Assembly: GCA_030847615.1 (NCBI GenBank)
Contig: JAUMIR010000005.1
Coordinates: 213,388,645 to 213,452,644, forward strand
DNA from: Gambelia wislizenii
Lineage: Eukaryota > Chordata > Lepidosauria > Squamata > Crotaphytidae
Direction of reading: 5' to 3'
Length of the DNA stretch: 64,000 nt
Shown: positions 23,850-37,200 of the stretch, piece by piece
How the letters are laid out: the number at the start of each line of letters is the position of its first letter
Numbering within the stretch: the first letter of the stretch is position 1
Made by a program: the position numbers and the translations under genes
The notes under the pieces: generated by a model
Told to the model about the DNA's origin: nothing
The model's input: the letters and a program-made list of their open reading frames with translations, nothing else
Database searches by the model: none

Positions 23850-25605
23850 GAATGTATAAGTTCTATTTATTTCTGTCAGCCCAAAAAGTATACCGGTAAT
23901 TGGTGTTTAACAAAGCCCTATTTGGTTTAAAAGGCTACAAAATTCAACCCAGTGTGTTTAAGTGACCCAAATGACAATCCTCTGAGTTTCTTTTAAGGAA
24001 TGTCCCATAAAAATCTGTTGGATAAAGGCAAGTCCTAATTCATCCAGTTCATTTTAGTGGGACTAGATTAAGGACTTTATCAGGTGTGGCAAAAATCACA
24101 CAGTTACGATGCTACAGTACCACAAATGGTTTCTGCTTTCGCTAATAAGGCACTGCTTTTCATAGATGGGATAAGCCATCAATAGCCCTCAATATTACTT
24201 TTTTGTGGTTTTGAAGAGCATGCAAAAACACGTCCCACTGTAATCATGAGATTACAGCATGAATGGGTAGTCCTCTTTTCCCCATCCCCATTCTCATTGA
24301 GAAAACCTCCGGGTAAGAACGTGAAAACTATCCACAGGATGCTCTTTTTTGAACTGTTCCAGTTTGTTTGCACATTTTAAGGTTTGTTTAAGTGTTTGTG
24401 TATTCGCATTTACTTTCCAAATTAAGGGGCTTTTGGTCTTTTTCAGCACACTTGCGTCTTCCTGCGAGTACTGCTAAAATCTCACCCATGCTAAATCACG
24501 GAAGTAAAGTCCTGTTCTTAAAGTGTTAGTGGTGATTGTACGATAATTCCATGGTGGTTCTTTCACGTGATTACAGCGACAAGCGATAATAAATGTAACA
24601 ATGCCACTATGTTTCCGCTTTCCTCATTCATGGAATCACAACGTTTTTAGACACTAGTCTGACAAAGTCCATAGTCCAGATTTGTGTGCTGCCCAGTGGA
24701 TTTTTCCCAGAGATATGTGTCATTTCCGTATATGTATATTCTTAGAAATTTGCAGGAGACATCTAATAAATATATTCCTCTTAGTTTTATACACAAGTGT
24801 AAAACAAAAGCATTTGAATGGACTTAATTGACTGGCTCTAAGATTTAAATAGATACAGCACATGGTAGTCATTTTGTCCATCACTAATGTGTATACATTC
24901 TTCTAAAGCAGAACAACATGAAAACAAGTTTCCAACTTTCAAATAACTTTATACAGTTCCACATACTTCAGTGTGGACCAATAAAGCACTTACTAAATCC
25001 ACATTGACTGTGGAGACTTAACATAAAAGCTGTGTTTGTAAGAAGTGTTCTGTAGAGTTAATGGAACTTACTTTCAAGCTGATTAGCTCAAATCAAAGAG
25101 ATCAGACCTATGTGTGTAGTTCCAGTGGCGGCACTAGGGGGAATGCGGAGAGGCCAAACCGTACCAGGTGACACCATCGGGGAGGAGGGGTGGTACCAGC
25201 CTTAGTGATGCCACAGTGTAGTTCTGTTTATGATCTTCTCCTTCCCTCCAACTATGATTGGTGGAAAAGTGAAAGTGAAGAAGCTCTAAGAGTGCAGCTG
25301 TGGCTGGTCAACTTGTGTATTCACTGTTTGTTGGGGCTGGAGTACATTCTACACACCACTTTTACACTCAAATGGGGCTGCTGTAGGGACTTCACTCTTG
25401 AGTGGGAGCAATGCTTACAAACACTCTTTCTTCATAAGTGATGCAATTGAGGTCAATGTGTTTATAATCAGGGCGAAAGGCTAGGGAATTGAAATACCTC
25501 TTTACACACATTTGGCACTATTCCCTTACATTCCAGTTTTCATTGAAGAGTTCTTCTTTTCTCCGTTTGCATTTTGTGCATTAACAAATGCCCTGTTTGG
25601 CACTC
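23850..25605 (-). other. NTN4: Probable NTN4 3' UTR
   Basis: Directly follows the NTN4 stop codon on the minus strand, with no splice site or coding signal seen. The extent is inferred: the first canonical AATAAA on the minus strand after the stop is at 23871-23866; TATAAA-like variants occur earlier (about 24910 and 24787) and further AATAAA further on (22625-22620). Confidence 0.5.
23866..23871 (-). terminator. Candidate NTN4 polyadenylation signal AATAAA
   Basis: First canonical AATAAA on the minus strand, 1.74 kb after the NTN4 stop codon. AT-rich context makes chance occurrence possible. Confidence 0.4.
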
Positions 25606-25739
25606 TCAGCTACAGTCTTTCAAAATATCCAATATTTTTTTCCCCAAAGCTGGTTTCCATTGCTGGACAAAACTTTTCATATTGACTATCAGTCTTCCTG
25701 ATTGAACATCTTCATATCCAGCCACAAGGTATTTCAGGC
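25606..25739 (-). CDS. NTN4: NTN4 last coding exon with stop codon
   Basis: 134 bp of coding sequence. Acceptor ATTTGTAG at 25741-25740. Reads LKYLVAGYEDVQSGRL, then IVNMKSFVQQWKPALGKK and ends LDILKDCS followed by TGA at 25608-25606. The last cysteine pairs within the NTR module in the family. The coding part is too short to be found as an ATG-started frame. Confidence 0.95.
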
Positions 25740-28700
25740 CTACAAATAAAATAAGCAGTTATTTATTGGACCAGTGCCTAAGCGGTATTTATCCAAGATA
25801 TGTAATTGCAAGAAGGTGTGTGTGTTGAGAGAGGGAAAGAATTATTTAGAGACCTGAAACAGAACTGCCCCCTGTTCTTCACTCCATGTGGCAGTGAGGG
25901 GCTGCATGGCTGCCGCCATGCTTGTCCATCTTCTTCCTGGCTGGCCTTGAGGGCTGGGAGGAAGACGGAGTGGTGGCCAATCAGGGCGAAGCTAGGGTCA
26001 CCTTGATTGGTTGGTTCAATCACTTCCCAGCCAGTCAGATGCAGCCTCAGGCATTTAAATCTGATTGGCTGGGAAGGTGGGAGGATGCTGCTTTTGCAGC
26101 AGTTTTCACTCCGGTCTGGCGGTTGGTTTAGATTGCTCTCATTTTCTCGTATTACTGTTTGAAAAATAATTGTTATTTCAATATGATTGTCACAAATGTA
26201 ACTTACAATGTAATTATTGTAAGTTATTGCTTGATATATTCTCATGATTATTGCAAATCTAACTTGTAATACCTTCCTTGAAACAAAACGTGCCACAAAA
26301 TATTGCCGCATGGGTGCAATTTTAATTACCTTTTTATTTTTATTTTTGGTCTGCTTTAAATAAGCATAACTATTATATCTGCAAGTATAAAAATAAAAGT
26401 TAATTCAGCTGTTTTTATCCTATTCTACAAGGCTGTAAACATTTCTCAGTATTCCTTGAAACCTTGCTTTTAAGTTTGTAAGGCAATTTCCTTATCAAAC
26501 AGATTTACATTATTTATTGCATTTGTATCCCGCTCTTTCTAAAGCCATACTGAATGATAATTAGGCTATACCTTTTAATCTTCACAGTCACTCTAATAAG
26601 ATAAATTAGGCTGAAAGAAAGAAATAGGGCAAATGTTAGCTAATGTTACCACAGTGCTGCCCACAATTCAAGGCCAATACTCTATGTGGTATATCAGTCT
26701 GGCCTTCTTTTGGTCTACCATCCTATCATTGCTTTTGGTGTGTAGAACTTTAATGTATGGTTTTTGTTTTTGACACAGTTGCTATGCTATCTTTTGGATT
26801 TTCATGGGGAGACTATTTCACACTTCATATAAAGACTATATAGTCAAACTGCCATGGAGGGCAGCTGTTCTGGACCCTACAATCTCTCTTTTCTACCTGA
26901 TCCTGAAAGGAGATCTACACCCAGAAGCAGGCTTCTTTGCTGCATATTATCCTGTGGCTACAAATCAGTTGTACATTTGTATGCATATTCAAATACAGTA
27001 CAGCTGTTGTCTATGAGTACTTCATTATTGTCATTGGGGAGTACATCCAGACACACATTTGGATGTACCAGAATATGGATGGGGAGGCACTACTAGTCAT
27101 CTATTAAAAACCAAAAACACCCCTCCCCTGCAAAATTAGACACACAGCTAGAGCTGGATCATGGAGTTTAAGTCTGGGTTTTCTTTCTTACAATGTTTCT
27201 TTATATTGCTTTACTAGATGACCAGAGCTGATGTTGTGGGAGCCTTTTTTGTTCCTCTAAAGAAGGTTGCCTGCCTTTATCTTATGTGTCTAAATTAAAG
27301 TCAGTTGGGGGGGGGGATTCTGCATGTGTGCAACTTTAAGAGAAGATTCAAATTGACAAATTCAGTGGTAGGGTTTAGACATGCTGATTAGTGCATGATA
27401 TAACAGGTCCAAAGTGAAGCTAAAATTGAAAGGATTGTCTGGCATCACATTAAATTACCTTAATCAGTGAGAACTGTGATTGGCAGTTTAGTTTGCTGAA
27501 GCATCTACATAATGTTTTCTTTTATTCCCAAGATGGGAATAAAAGAGAGATCTCTGTATAAAATGCATTTTAAAGGTTGGATAATGATAAGACAGGCTGG
27601 AAATAAATAGTGAAGTACAAAAGAAAATTCAGCATGCAGCTGATAGAAATGTACTTGTAAATACCTACCAGGATTAAGTATTGGGCAAGTGCAGCCTCTG
27701 TTTGTCCATGATTCTGGGTAAAGAATCCGCTTTCCTCGGAAAATCTTAAGTTTTGTAGATTTCAGTACTTTCTGGATCTTCACATTGACCTCAGCATGGG
27801 AGCCTTTATCATGAGCTGACAAAATCTTTGCCTTCAGCACTGTGTGAAGACAGTTTTAGAAGAATGAATATACGTATATTTTATTCCAGTGAAGTCATAC
27901 GCATTCATGTTGAGTATGTGCAGTGTGTATGATACAGATTAGGCCATTTTCACACTTTCAGGATGACCACAATTTGTTTACTAACAGAGCAACACAGAAA
28001 TGTTTCAACATACTTCATTTGACGTGGAGAACAGATTGTGATTTAGTTAAACAAAAACTGTGCCAGATCCTGCACTTGATGAGCCTGTTAAGACTTTGCC
28101 AAAGACAGGGTGCAGGGAGATGCTCAGTGACCTGATTTTTAGGAATACAGCTGCTTCTTCCTACTGGGGTTACTGGGAACTACTGCTTACTCATCATTTT
28201 ACATGTTTGCAGAAAACTACAGAATAAAACAGTGCTTTTCTGTAGCTTGGCTGCCACATCTCATTACAAGTTTAAAATACTTACATTTTGGCAGTGAGAA
28301 CTAATCTCACCATTCAAAGTTAGCTTGGTTCCTAGAGGTTTGTGGATAAAAAAGTTCCTGGGGATTTCTCTCCCTGCTCCCCACCCATCCACTTAAGTCA
28401 TGCATGGATGACTTTCAAGTTAGAGACCTATCAGTAATTCTCAAAGGAAGCCTCTTAATTGGCACTACAATGCAAATAGTACAATAAGTACTTTATATTG
28501 GGGAAGTATAGAAAGAGATTTCTCCATGACTCAAATGCTGCCTTGCTTACAGAAAAGGTCTCATTGACAGGACATATATGGACACAGGAAGATAAAATCT
28601 GTTTGGAGAACTGCACATAGTAGACAAAATATGCAAGCCGTTATGTTGGTCCATTAGGAGAAAAAACAAAGTTGAAATGAATGAAAGGGGGGCACATTTC

Positions 28701-31163
28701 TAAAAATAAAAAATAAAAATCTGTTTTCTTTTTCACAAGGGACAGTGGTGTCACTTAGGACTTTTTCAGACAAAGTAAAAATAACACTAGCAGCCTCGCC
28801 AGGTTGCGAGGCTGCAGCGCTAGAGGGCGTCAGTTTCGCATGATGCCTCTTCCCAGCGGTACTGTTGCAGTACCGCTGGGAGATTTGACCGTCAGTTGAC
28901 CGTCATATTTGGAAGATTTTTACTCACGATCGTGAGTAAAAATCTTCCAAATATGATGGTCAACTGACGGTCAAATCTCCCAGCGGGGAAGAGGCATCAT
29001 GCGAAACTGACACTCTCTAGCGCTGCAGCCTTGCAACCTGGCGAGGCTGCTAGCGTTATTTTTACTTTGTCCGAAAAAGTCCTTAGTGCAATAACTCATA
29101 GAGTCACCTCCCCCATTGACCTCCTCCTGTACCAGACCATACAGAATCCTTAGGAATGTTTTTTGTACTAATGTAACTTGGAAATACTAATTCCTATATA
29201 TAACTGAATGTAATGGCAATAGCTGTGACATAAACAACTAGCAAAATTGGAGACTGATGAACAGTGTCTTTTGATGTATCCTGGCCATCATGCGGTCTTT
29301 TGACATATTGCAACTAGGGTACAGCTAGTGTGGTGGTTCTTAACCTTTTCTTTACCTGGGACCCTCCTTTAAATATATTTTGTTGCTGCAGACCCCCAAA
29401 TCTTTACTCAAGATTTAAAACAACATCGACAATGATATCTAAACACTGAACCATTTACAATTATACCATCTGTTAAACCTTCCCCCCAGAAGTGCCAGAG
29501 GGAGAGGGGAGACTTTTCTCCTGCTTCTTCCTGCCAGTTTGCAGCTGGAGTAGATTAAACAGCAACACATAGGCCAGCCCAGCCAGCCAGCCTTTGCTTT
29601 GGCTCCTGTCATGTGGCTGCTCTGCTGTCACTCAGCTGCTCAGCCCACCTCCTGCTTGCAGTAGATCAGCCATATAACAGGCAACATGCAAGCACAGCCA
29701 GCCAGTCTTTGCTCCTATCACGTGGCCACTCCATAGCAGGGAAGAGGTGGGCTGAGCAAGCTTAAAGCCTTTGCAGACCCCCGTGTGGACCTCTCTGCCC
29801 CCTGCGGGTCCACAGACCACAGGTTAAGAGCCACTGAGCTAGTGTTTTAAATAATTCATTTATTGCCTTTTTTGCTTTCCATTGCTGGCATCAGCTCTCC
29901 ATGGTTCTAAATTATACCCAGAACCCATTAATTTGATGTGTGGTCAAAAGAGCAGACCACACATCGACTATACAGATTCTGGTATCCTTCTTTAACTGTG
30001 GTATCTGTAACTGGACACAGGATTCCAGGTGCGGTCTGACCAAATCAGAGCAGAGTGACACTACTACTTCCTTCAGTCTGGATGCTATGCTCCCACTGAT
30101 GTAGCCCAGAACTGCATTGCCTTTTTTGGCTGCCGCATCACACTCTTGACTCCTGTTTAGCCTGTGGTCTCCTAAGACTCCTTGATCCTTTTCACATGTC
30201 CTGCCTTTAAGCCAGGTGTCCAACACATCAAGTTGGGAGACTTTTAATGTCAAGCTAGGACTGTGGTTGCAGTGATTAGAATGTTGGAGTGGGATGTGGG
30301 AGATCCAGGGTCAAGTCCTCACTGAGCTATGAAAACTTACTGGGCAACAGTGTGGTATAGTAGTTAGAGCACTTGAGGAATAGATTCGACTCTCCACTGA
30401 GTCATCTTAGGCTGCACAGCCAGCATGGTGTAGTGGTTCGAATGTTGGACTAGGACTCTGCAGACCAGGGTTTGAATCCCTGTTCAGCTTTGGAAAACCA
30501 CTGGGTGACCCTGGGCAAGTCACACTCTCTCATTTTCAGAGGAAGGCAAAGGCAAACCCCCGCTGAACAAATCTTGCCAAGAAAACCCTGTGATAGGCTC
30601 ATCTTAGTGTCACCGTAAGTCAAAAATGACTTAAAGGCAGATAACAACATAGAATCTTAGCCTTAGAATGGACTCCAAGGACCATTAGTCCAACTCCCTG
30701 CCATGCAGGAAAACAGAAGTACAGCACTCCCAAAAGATACTCACCCAGTTTCTGTTTAAAGACTTCTGAAGAGTCCACCACCTGCCAATGTAATGCATGC
30801 ATTCACTTTAATAAAGGCTTGTGCCTCCTGGAGTGGTGGTGGAGGAGCACAAAGCTAACTGGCTACTGGCTGTTTCCAAAGTGATGTTGGTGGGAGGTGG
30901 AGAAAAACCTTTGCAAAGTTGCAATTCTAATGACAGGCACTCTTGGATTGTGAGTCAGTTATGTCTGGAAATTTCCACCAGATCCTATCTGATCTTGGAA
31001 GCTAAGCCGAGTCAGCCCTGGGTAGTACTTCTCTATTAGTTTAATTTAATTTTAAGGGGTGGGAGGGTTAGGATTGGGAAGGATTGTTTTAACTTGCTGT
31101 GTTTTAATTTTGTTCTACGCCGCCCTGGTTGCCGAGCAGAGGGGTGGGTTAAAAATTAAAAAA

Positions 31164-31205
<42 letters not shown>

Positions 31206-34200
31206 TTGGATGGGAGACTGCCAAGGAATCCCAGGTGCTGTTGTCTGTGTTCCAGAGGAAGGAACTGGCAGAACTATCTCTGAAGATTCCTTGCCTAAGA
31301 AACCCCTGTGAAATTAATGGGGTCAAGGACACCCCACCACCACAACAGCACCCCACACTTATAGGAAAGGAACCCAAGTTTCCTGAGCCACCTAGAAGAG
31401 GGGGGCGCATGCACATGCGTGCGCGCGCACACACAGAGTCTTTAGCCTCCTTCTGAAATACATAGATAAAAGTTATGGTTCAGAGATAGTGTTGCTGTGC
31501 GGGAGGGCAGGGCATTTAGTCTGTGACTGGCCATCTGTCAGGAGAGCTTTGATTGTGTATTCCTGCATGGCAGGGGGTTGTACTGAGTGGCTCTGGTGGT
31601 CTCTTCCAACTCTGTGATTCTAAAATCATTTTTATTATTTAACACTGTTTTAAATTAGCCAGCTTGGTTGTATTGACACTTCCCTGAGATTACCAATGAC
31701 CCAGAGTGGACTGACTACTTGGCAGCTCCTACACACCAACCACTTGCTTCCATGGGCACTTGCTGACTCGTGTTCAGGACACTTGATGACATCTCTGTAA
31801 TTTGGCCACGTGGAAAGCAGTCACTTGAGAAGTGCCACCAGGATTTCAACAACTTCTACCCTACCATCAACTTGAGCTTGGAACAATCCACACAACAAAT
31901 TCACTTTCTTGACACCACTATGTAACTGCACAATGGACTTCTAAGTACCACACTCAATTGAAAAGCCACTGATTGCTACACATACTTAACATGCCTCCAT
32001 TTTTCACCCAGAACACACTACCAAATCTATTGTTTACAGCCAATTCCTCCAATACAACTATATCTCTCAGACCCACATGACAAAGAATCAAAATTCTTGG
32101 ATTTACAACAGACATTTCTCAAACTATAATACCTAAGGACGTGAAGAAACAAATTGACAAGACAAGATTAATACCCAGGAACCATATATTACAAGACAGA
32201 CCAAAAACACAAAATAACTAAACAGCCCTAGTGGTCACCTACAGTTCCCAGTTGAGTCTACTCGAATGCATCATCAACAAGTTACAACCAGTTCTGGAGA
32301 GCAGCACACAGCCCTCTCACAAGCTCTGGGGGGTAGGCCTTTTTTGGCCTACAGATAGCCTCCAAATCTTAAACAACTACTCACTTACAACAGGATACAT
32401 AATATGGATGGTAATACAGGGACAAGACATTGCCAAAACCCAGATGCCAACTCTGTCCCCACATCTACTCTGGAAGCAATATTACAGGGGCCAATAACAT
32501 CACCCACAACATCAGAGGTGCATTTACTTGCTCTTCCTCCACTGTGACATATGCCAGTGATGGGCAACCTTTTGAGCCTGATGTGTCAAACTTCGCCAAA
32601 AAAAACTGAGCATAACTCGGGGGATGTGTCACTTTGAGGAAAAAAACATTATTTCGTGATATTTATAGTTTAAATAACATAAATGTATAATTGTTATATA
32701 TAATTGTATTTAATAAACCAAAAACTAATTAACTTACCTGCTTAGTGACTTCTTTGTTCATCCGTCAGTCGGTTTCTTTTGTTGGTCTTGATATTATTTA
32801 GCTTGTGTGGGGTGCCGTGAACTAAGATAAGTGAGGGGGAGGGGGAATTCTTTAACTAACCTGCCTATTAGTGACTTTTTTGTTGCTGAATTTCATTGGC
32901 TAAATCTTCAATTGAAGGTTGGTATTTGTACACTTCAGGCCCAAGCAAGTGCTATTAACTTCATCTGTCAATCTGTTTCTTTTGTTGGTTTTGATGTTAT
33001 TTAATGCTGAGAATAAGGCCTCACAAAAGTATGTAGAGGGAAAAATTGTGAGTAAAGCCATTGCTATATTTTTCAGGGTGCTAAAAGTGTCTGGTAGTCG
33101 GTTCCAGGCACTCCAAATTTCCTGTTCATAGTGGCACTCCTCTTGATTCTCCAAGCGGCGTCCCCTGTTGCGTTTCGCTGCTCCCTGCTCTGCCGGCGGA
33201 AGTGAAGGCAAAGATCCTGGCTTAACCGGAAGTCCCAGAACTAGACGCGCTGTTGTTTTGGCCAACAGACCTTCGGCACAGAGACTAATGGGGGAGGATG
33301 AAACATTTGCGACTAGAGTCTTAGGACATTTTCAGACACAAAAAAGTCATCATGAGGGATTGGGAGAGGCACACGGCGGTTCCGTGGCAGGGGGCCAGTT
33401 TCTGATGACGCTGTCCCTCTCGCGTTACCCTCCGTGTTCCTTCCGTGTTGCATGGAAGGAAAAGGCACCACTTTTTACTCATGGAAATTCTTCATGAATA
33501 AAAAGTGGTGCCTTTTCCTTCCATGCGACACAGAAGGAACACGGAGGGTAACATGAGAGGGATGGCATCGTCAGAAACTGGCCCCCTGCTGCAGAACAGC
33601 CGTGTACCTCTACCAATCCCTCAGAACTACTTTTTTGTGTCTGAAAATGTCCTTAGAGTTAGACTCTAACTCCAAGACTTTAGTCGCAAATGTTTCATCC
33701 TCAGGAGCAGCAAATGTTTCATCCCTCTTGGCATGCGGCCGCCTCAGCAGCCACGTGTCATCAGAAATGGCTACGCGTGTCAGTGCTGACACGCGTGTCA
33801 TATGTTTGCCATCACTGACATATGCCATCCTATGCCAACAATTGCCTGTCTACACCATACATTGGACAAACAGACAGTCTCTAGACAAGATGATTAATAG
33901 ATACAGATCTGATATTAGACATGCCAATACCCAAAAACCAGTTGTAGAACATTCCAGCTTTCCTGGACACACAGTAAATGATTTACAGGTTGTGGTCCTT
34001 GAACAAGAAAATTAAAAGGAAGACTAGAAAGAGAAACTACAGAATTGAATTGTATGAGCAAAGACAATGGCTTCATGGCACACTACATATATTAATACAA
34101 GAACCATCACTACTACATATAGGACAAACATAATCTTCTCAGAGAGAATTTTGAACCCTGGGAAACTGACTTTTGGTAAGCAGATGTATTGTTTTCGCAC

Positions 34201-37200
34201 ATCATCACTAACCGACCACTATAAAGATCTGAAAGACCTTTATCACATCATGCAGCCCTTTGAAAATTTAGGGCAAGAGTCATAATTTGCTTCTTTCTGG
34301 ATCCTATTACATTCCATCCCACTCCCACAACTGTGTAAATATGCTTTATATTTGAGAATTTATTATAACTGTACCGCATCCAAAAAAGTACGTAGGTTTA
34401 TAGCCACAAAAGCTCATGAGAAAATAAAAAAGAGTCTTAAAGGTGTTACCACATATTTAATTTTTATTTTGTTTTCTTCCTCTTTCTATAAGGCAAGTGG
34501 GGAAGAGCTTCTGACATTTCTACTTCTGCCTCTCAAACTTATCCTGCTCTACTCAAGTAAATATGTATAACCTACATTGGCCTACTGCCAGTGGCTTTTA
34601 TAACACTGCATTATGTTGGTCTGTAAGTGCCCTCTCCATTCTTTTCATTCTCCTATTCAGAGTAACTATGCTCACATTTGTTGTTGACAGTTGAAACTGT
34701 TGGCAGTATTATATCAATTGAATAATATATACATATATTTTTACTCACCATATGTATATTTCATGCTACAAAAGATCTTGGAATTTCGTAAAACCTGGTC
34801 TTTACATTCACATTTTCCTATGGAAATACAAAAATACCTCTTTCTTAGAGATGGTCCAGGTCATTTTGCTGTCTCAGATGAAGAACAAGGTTGCCCATCC
34901 CCCAATTCCATAAACAGGAGCCAGTTAAATAGTGATTGAGTTTAAAAGGACCGTGTCTCCTCCACTGCATTGCAAAGCACTAGGCTGGGTGAGAAGAAAC
35001 TGGATAGGCCACATGACAGAAAATTCTGTCTTCAACTTAGAGGAATGGCTGCTGGGCTCAGAAGTAATAGTAGGGATAAGACATCCCCCCCCCCGCTCTG
35101 CCCAATATATCCTCTCTGAGGTGATCAGCTCACTTGGCCTAATGGTGAGGCTGGCCCTGCTTTCTCTTGGAATCACCATTCAGTTGAACTCTTCTAACTA
35201 CAATTATTTCACTTCAGAGTTACCAGGTGAACTACATGGTTACCCAGATAAATGCACAAAACTGTATTATGTGCTCACAGCAAGATTGTCATTAACAATA
35301 TAAACATTATTCCTCCAGATTTCTTTATTCCTCCATTATTCCTGCCAGATAACAAGGGAGCCCTGGTGGCGCAGTGGTTAAATGCCAGTACTGCAAGTCA
35401 CCACATTGCAAGTTCGATTGTAGAGGGCTCCAAGGTTTACTCAGCCTTCCATCCTTTTGTAGGTCAGTAAAATGAGTACCCAGCTTGTGGGGGCAATTAG
35501 CTAACACACATTGGAAACTGCTTAATGCAGCATAGATGTGTAAATTGCTATTGCTTAAAAACAATTTGTAAGCTGCTCTGATAGCCTTGTGGCTAAAGAG
35601 CGGGGTATAAATAAATAAATATTATTATTCATTTTAGTTTAAGATATTCTCAGGCTTTACTGTAATTAGACTGCCCATGGCCTGCAAAATAATTTTGGAT
35701 TTTACTAGCTGTAATTAAAACAACAACAACACCCAGCTGACTGGATGACAGTATGATTCACTGAATACTTTCATTTCCCATAAGAGATATCCCAGTGGAG
35801 ATAATGTTGAATACAAAGATGGAGCCCACTGGCTTTGACAGCTCTTACTGTAGTGAATCAAAATAAAAGAGGTGAAAACACATTGCACCAAGTCATGCAT
35901 GCCACATTGTTTGGACCTGATAACCTAACCCTCCAATTCCAAGCCCACTTGAGAATACACATAAAAATGGGGAAGTATTAGGAATGCATTTACAGATAAT
36001 TTTTAAACCAAAATAACATGTAACTCCCACAATAATATAAATGGTATGTAAGTTATTACAAACATTAAACAGTGTGTATATAAGTATGGGCAGTAGAACT
36101 GGTGTCAAAACCCAGGACTGAACTAGGGAACCTACTCCTATTATACATACTATTGTACAAAGACTGTTTACTATTTGGAAAATCTTACAATATACATTGT
36201 TTATACTGTTTGGGGGTTGTATATTACTAACCTATATTTAAGTTTGCATGTTCTTTTGCTTTTTAGGATTATAAATGCTACCATCTAGATGTCATTAGGA
36301 AGGCACATTTAATACTTTAAAATCCATGGAACTACTTCCCTTCTTCCTTATCGCAATGTATCATAAATGTGAAGTTGAAGGCATAAATGTATCATAAATG
36401 TAATTGCTCAGTGTCGCTCAGCCCATAAGCACATGGTTAGTGAAGGGGACATTAATGTAATTGTATCTTAATATATCCCAATGCTCAATTACAGCCTAAC
36501 ATTTTCATTTCCTAAAGTAAAAGATTAAAGTAGAAAACATTAGTCAGAGATAAATAAATCTGATGTAAGATTTAAGCCAGAAAGTAGTGACTGTGCAAAA
36601 TAAGAATGAGAAAAATAAACTGTGTTATTTAAAGTTATGTGAAAAGAGAAACAGACATTTCTGGTGCCATTTATTCATCTCTTCATGTTAGTCTAAATTT
36701 AGTGTTAAGTCAACATATTTGAACAAAGGAACTACTGCTTATTTAACTTCTAATGTAGGTTACTTTTATTTATTAACCTGGAATCATGTTTAAGGATATC
36801 CATAAAGTTCTCCTCATCTGTTCCTAGTGTTTGAAGATAAACATTTGGGGCATGAGGGAGAAGGAAGTGAGAGGAATCTTGATTTTTTTTTTGTGTGGCA
36901 GCAGGACCAGTCAGCACCAAGATAAGAATCATCTGACCATGACATGATATATTTTAAGCAAAGACTATAAGTGAGATTGAGGTCATGTTTATTGGTGTTT
37001 CTCCTGCCATGACAAGTCTTCCTGGTGGCACTAGGTCTACAAAACAGCTGCCAGCTGCTGAAGAACCAGGATTTTGAATAGTGATGAGAACTAAGAACTA
37101 GGCAATGGATAAAAGTGTGTGTACATGATAAACACAAAATATGGTTTAATCAGAATATTGTTATGGGTATAATTGCAAAACATCGAGCTGTGCAGCATTG

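Larger units (their letters stand above)
32555..33817. mobile_element. hAT DNA transposon (1,263 bp) with nested foldback
   Basis: Ends CAGTGATGGGCAACC and, read inward from the right, CAGTGATGGCAAACATATG. Exact 8-bp duplication ACATATGC at 32547-32554 and 33818-33825. It carries the end of a hAT transposase on the minus strand and a foldback element at 33324-33652. Near its right side is a 38-bp-arm inverted repeat into whose loop the foldback went. Confidence 0.93.
31690..34020 (+). mobile_element. Penelope-like element (3' part), interrupted by a hAT
   Basis: Plus-strand frames show decayed Penelope-type reverse-transcriptase end (HFLDTT near 31905) and, after the hAT, the GIY-YIG-type endonuclease end: INRYRSDIRHANTQKPVVEH, then GHTVNDLQVVVLEQ. 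Many stops. Borders approximate. The two halves are separated exactly by the hAT at 32555-33817. Confidence 0.7.

Noticed and set aside
30421..30500. tRNA gene
   Set aside because: A- and B-box-like motifs belong to a SINE head; no cloverleaf with acceptor stem could be drawn.
30979..31240. 5S rRNA gene
   Set aside because: Only part of 5S is present, it is split by an insertion and carries a SINE tail; it is a 5S-derived SINE.
31059..31434. Frames with poly-tyrosine or poly-asparagine
   Set aside because: Translation of the ATT microsatellite at 31163-31202.
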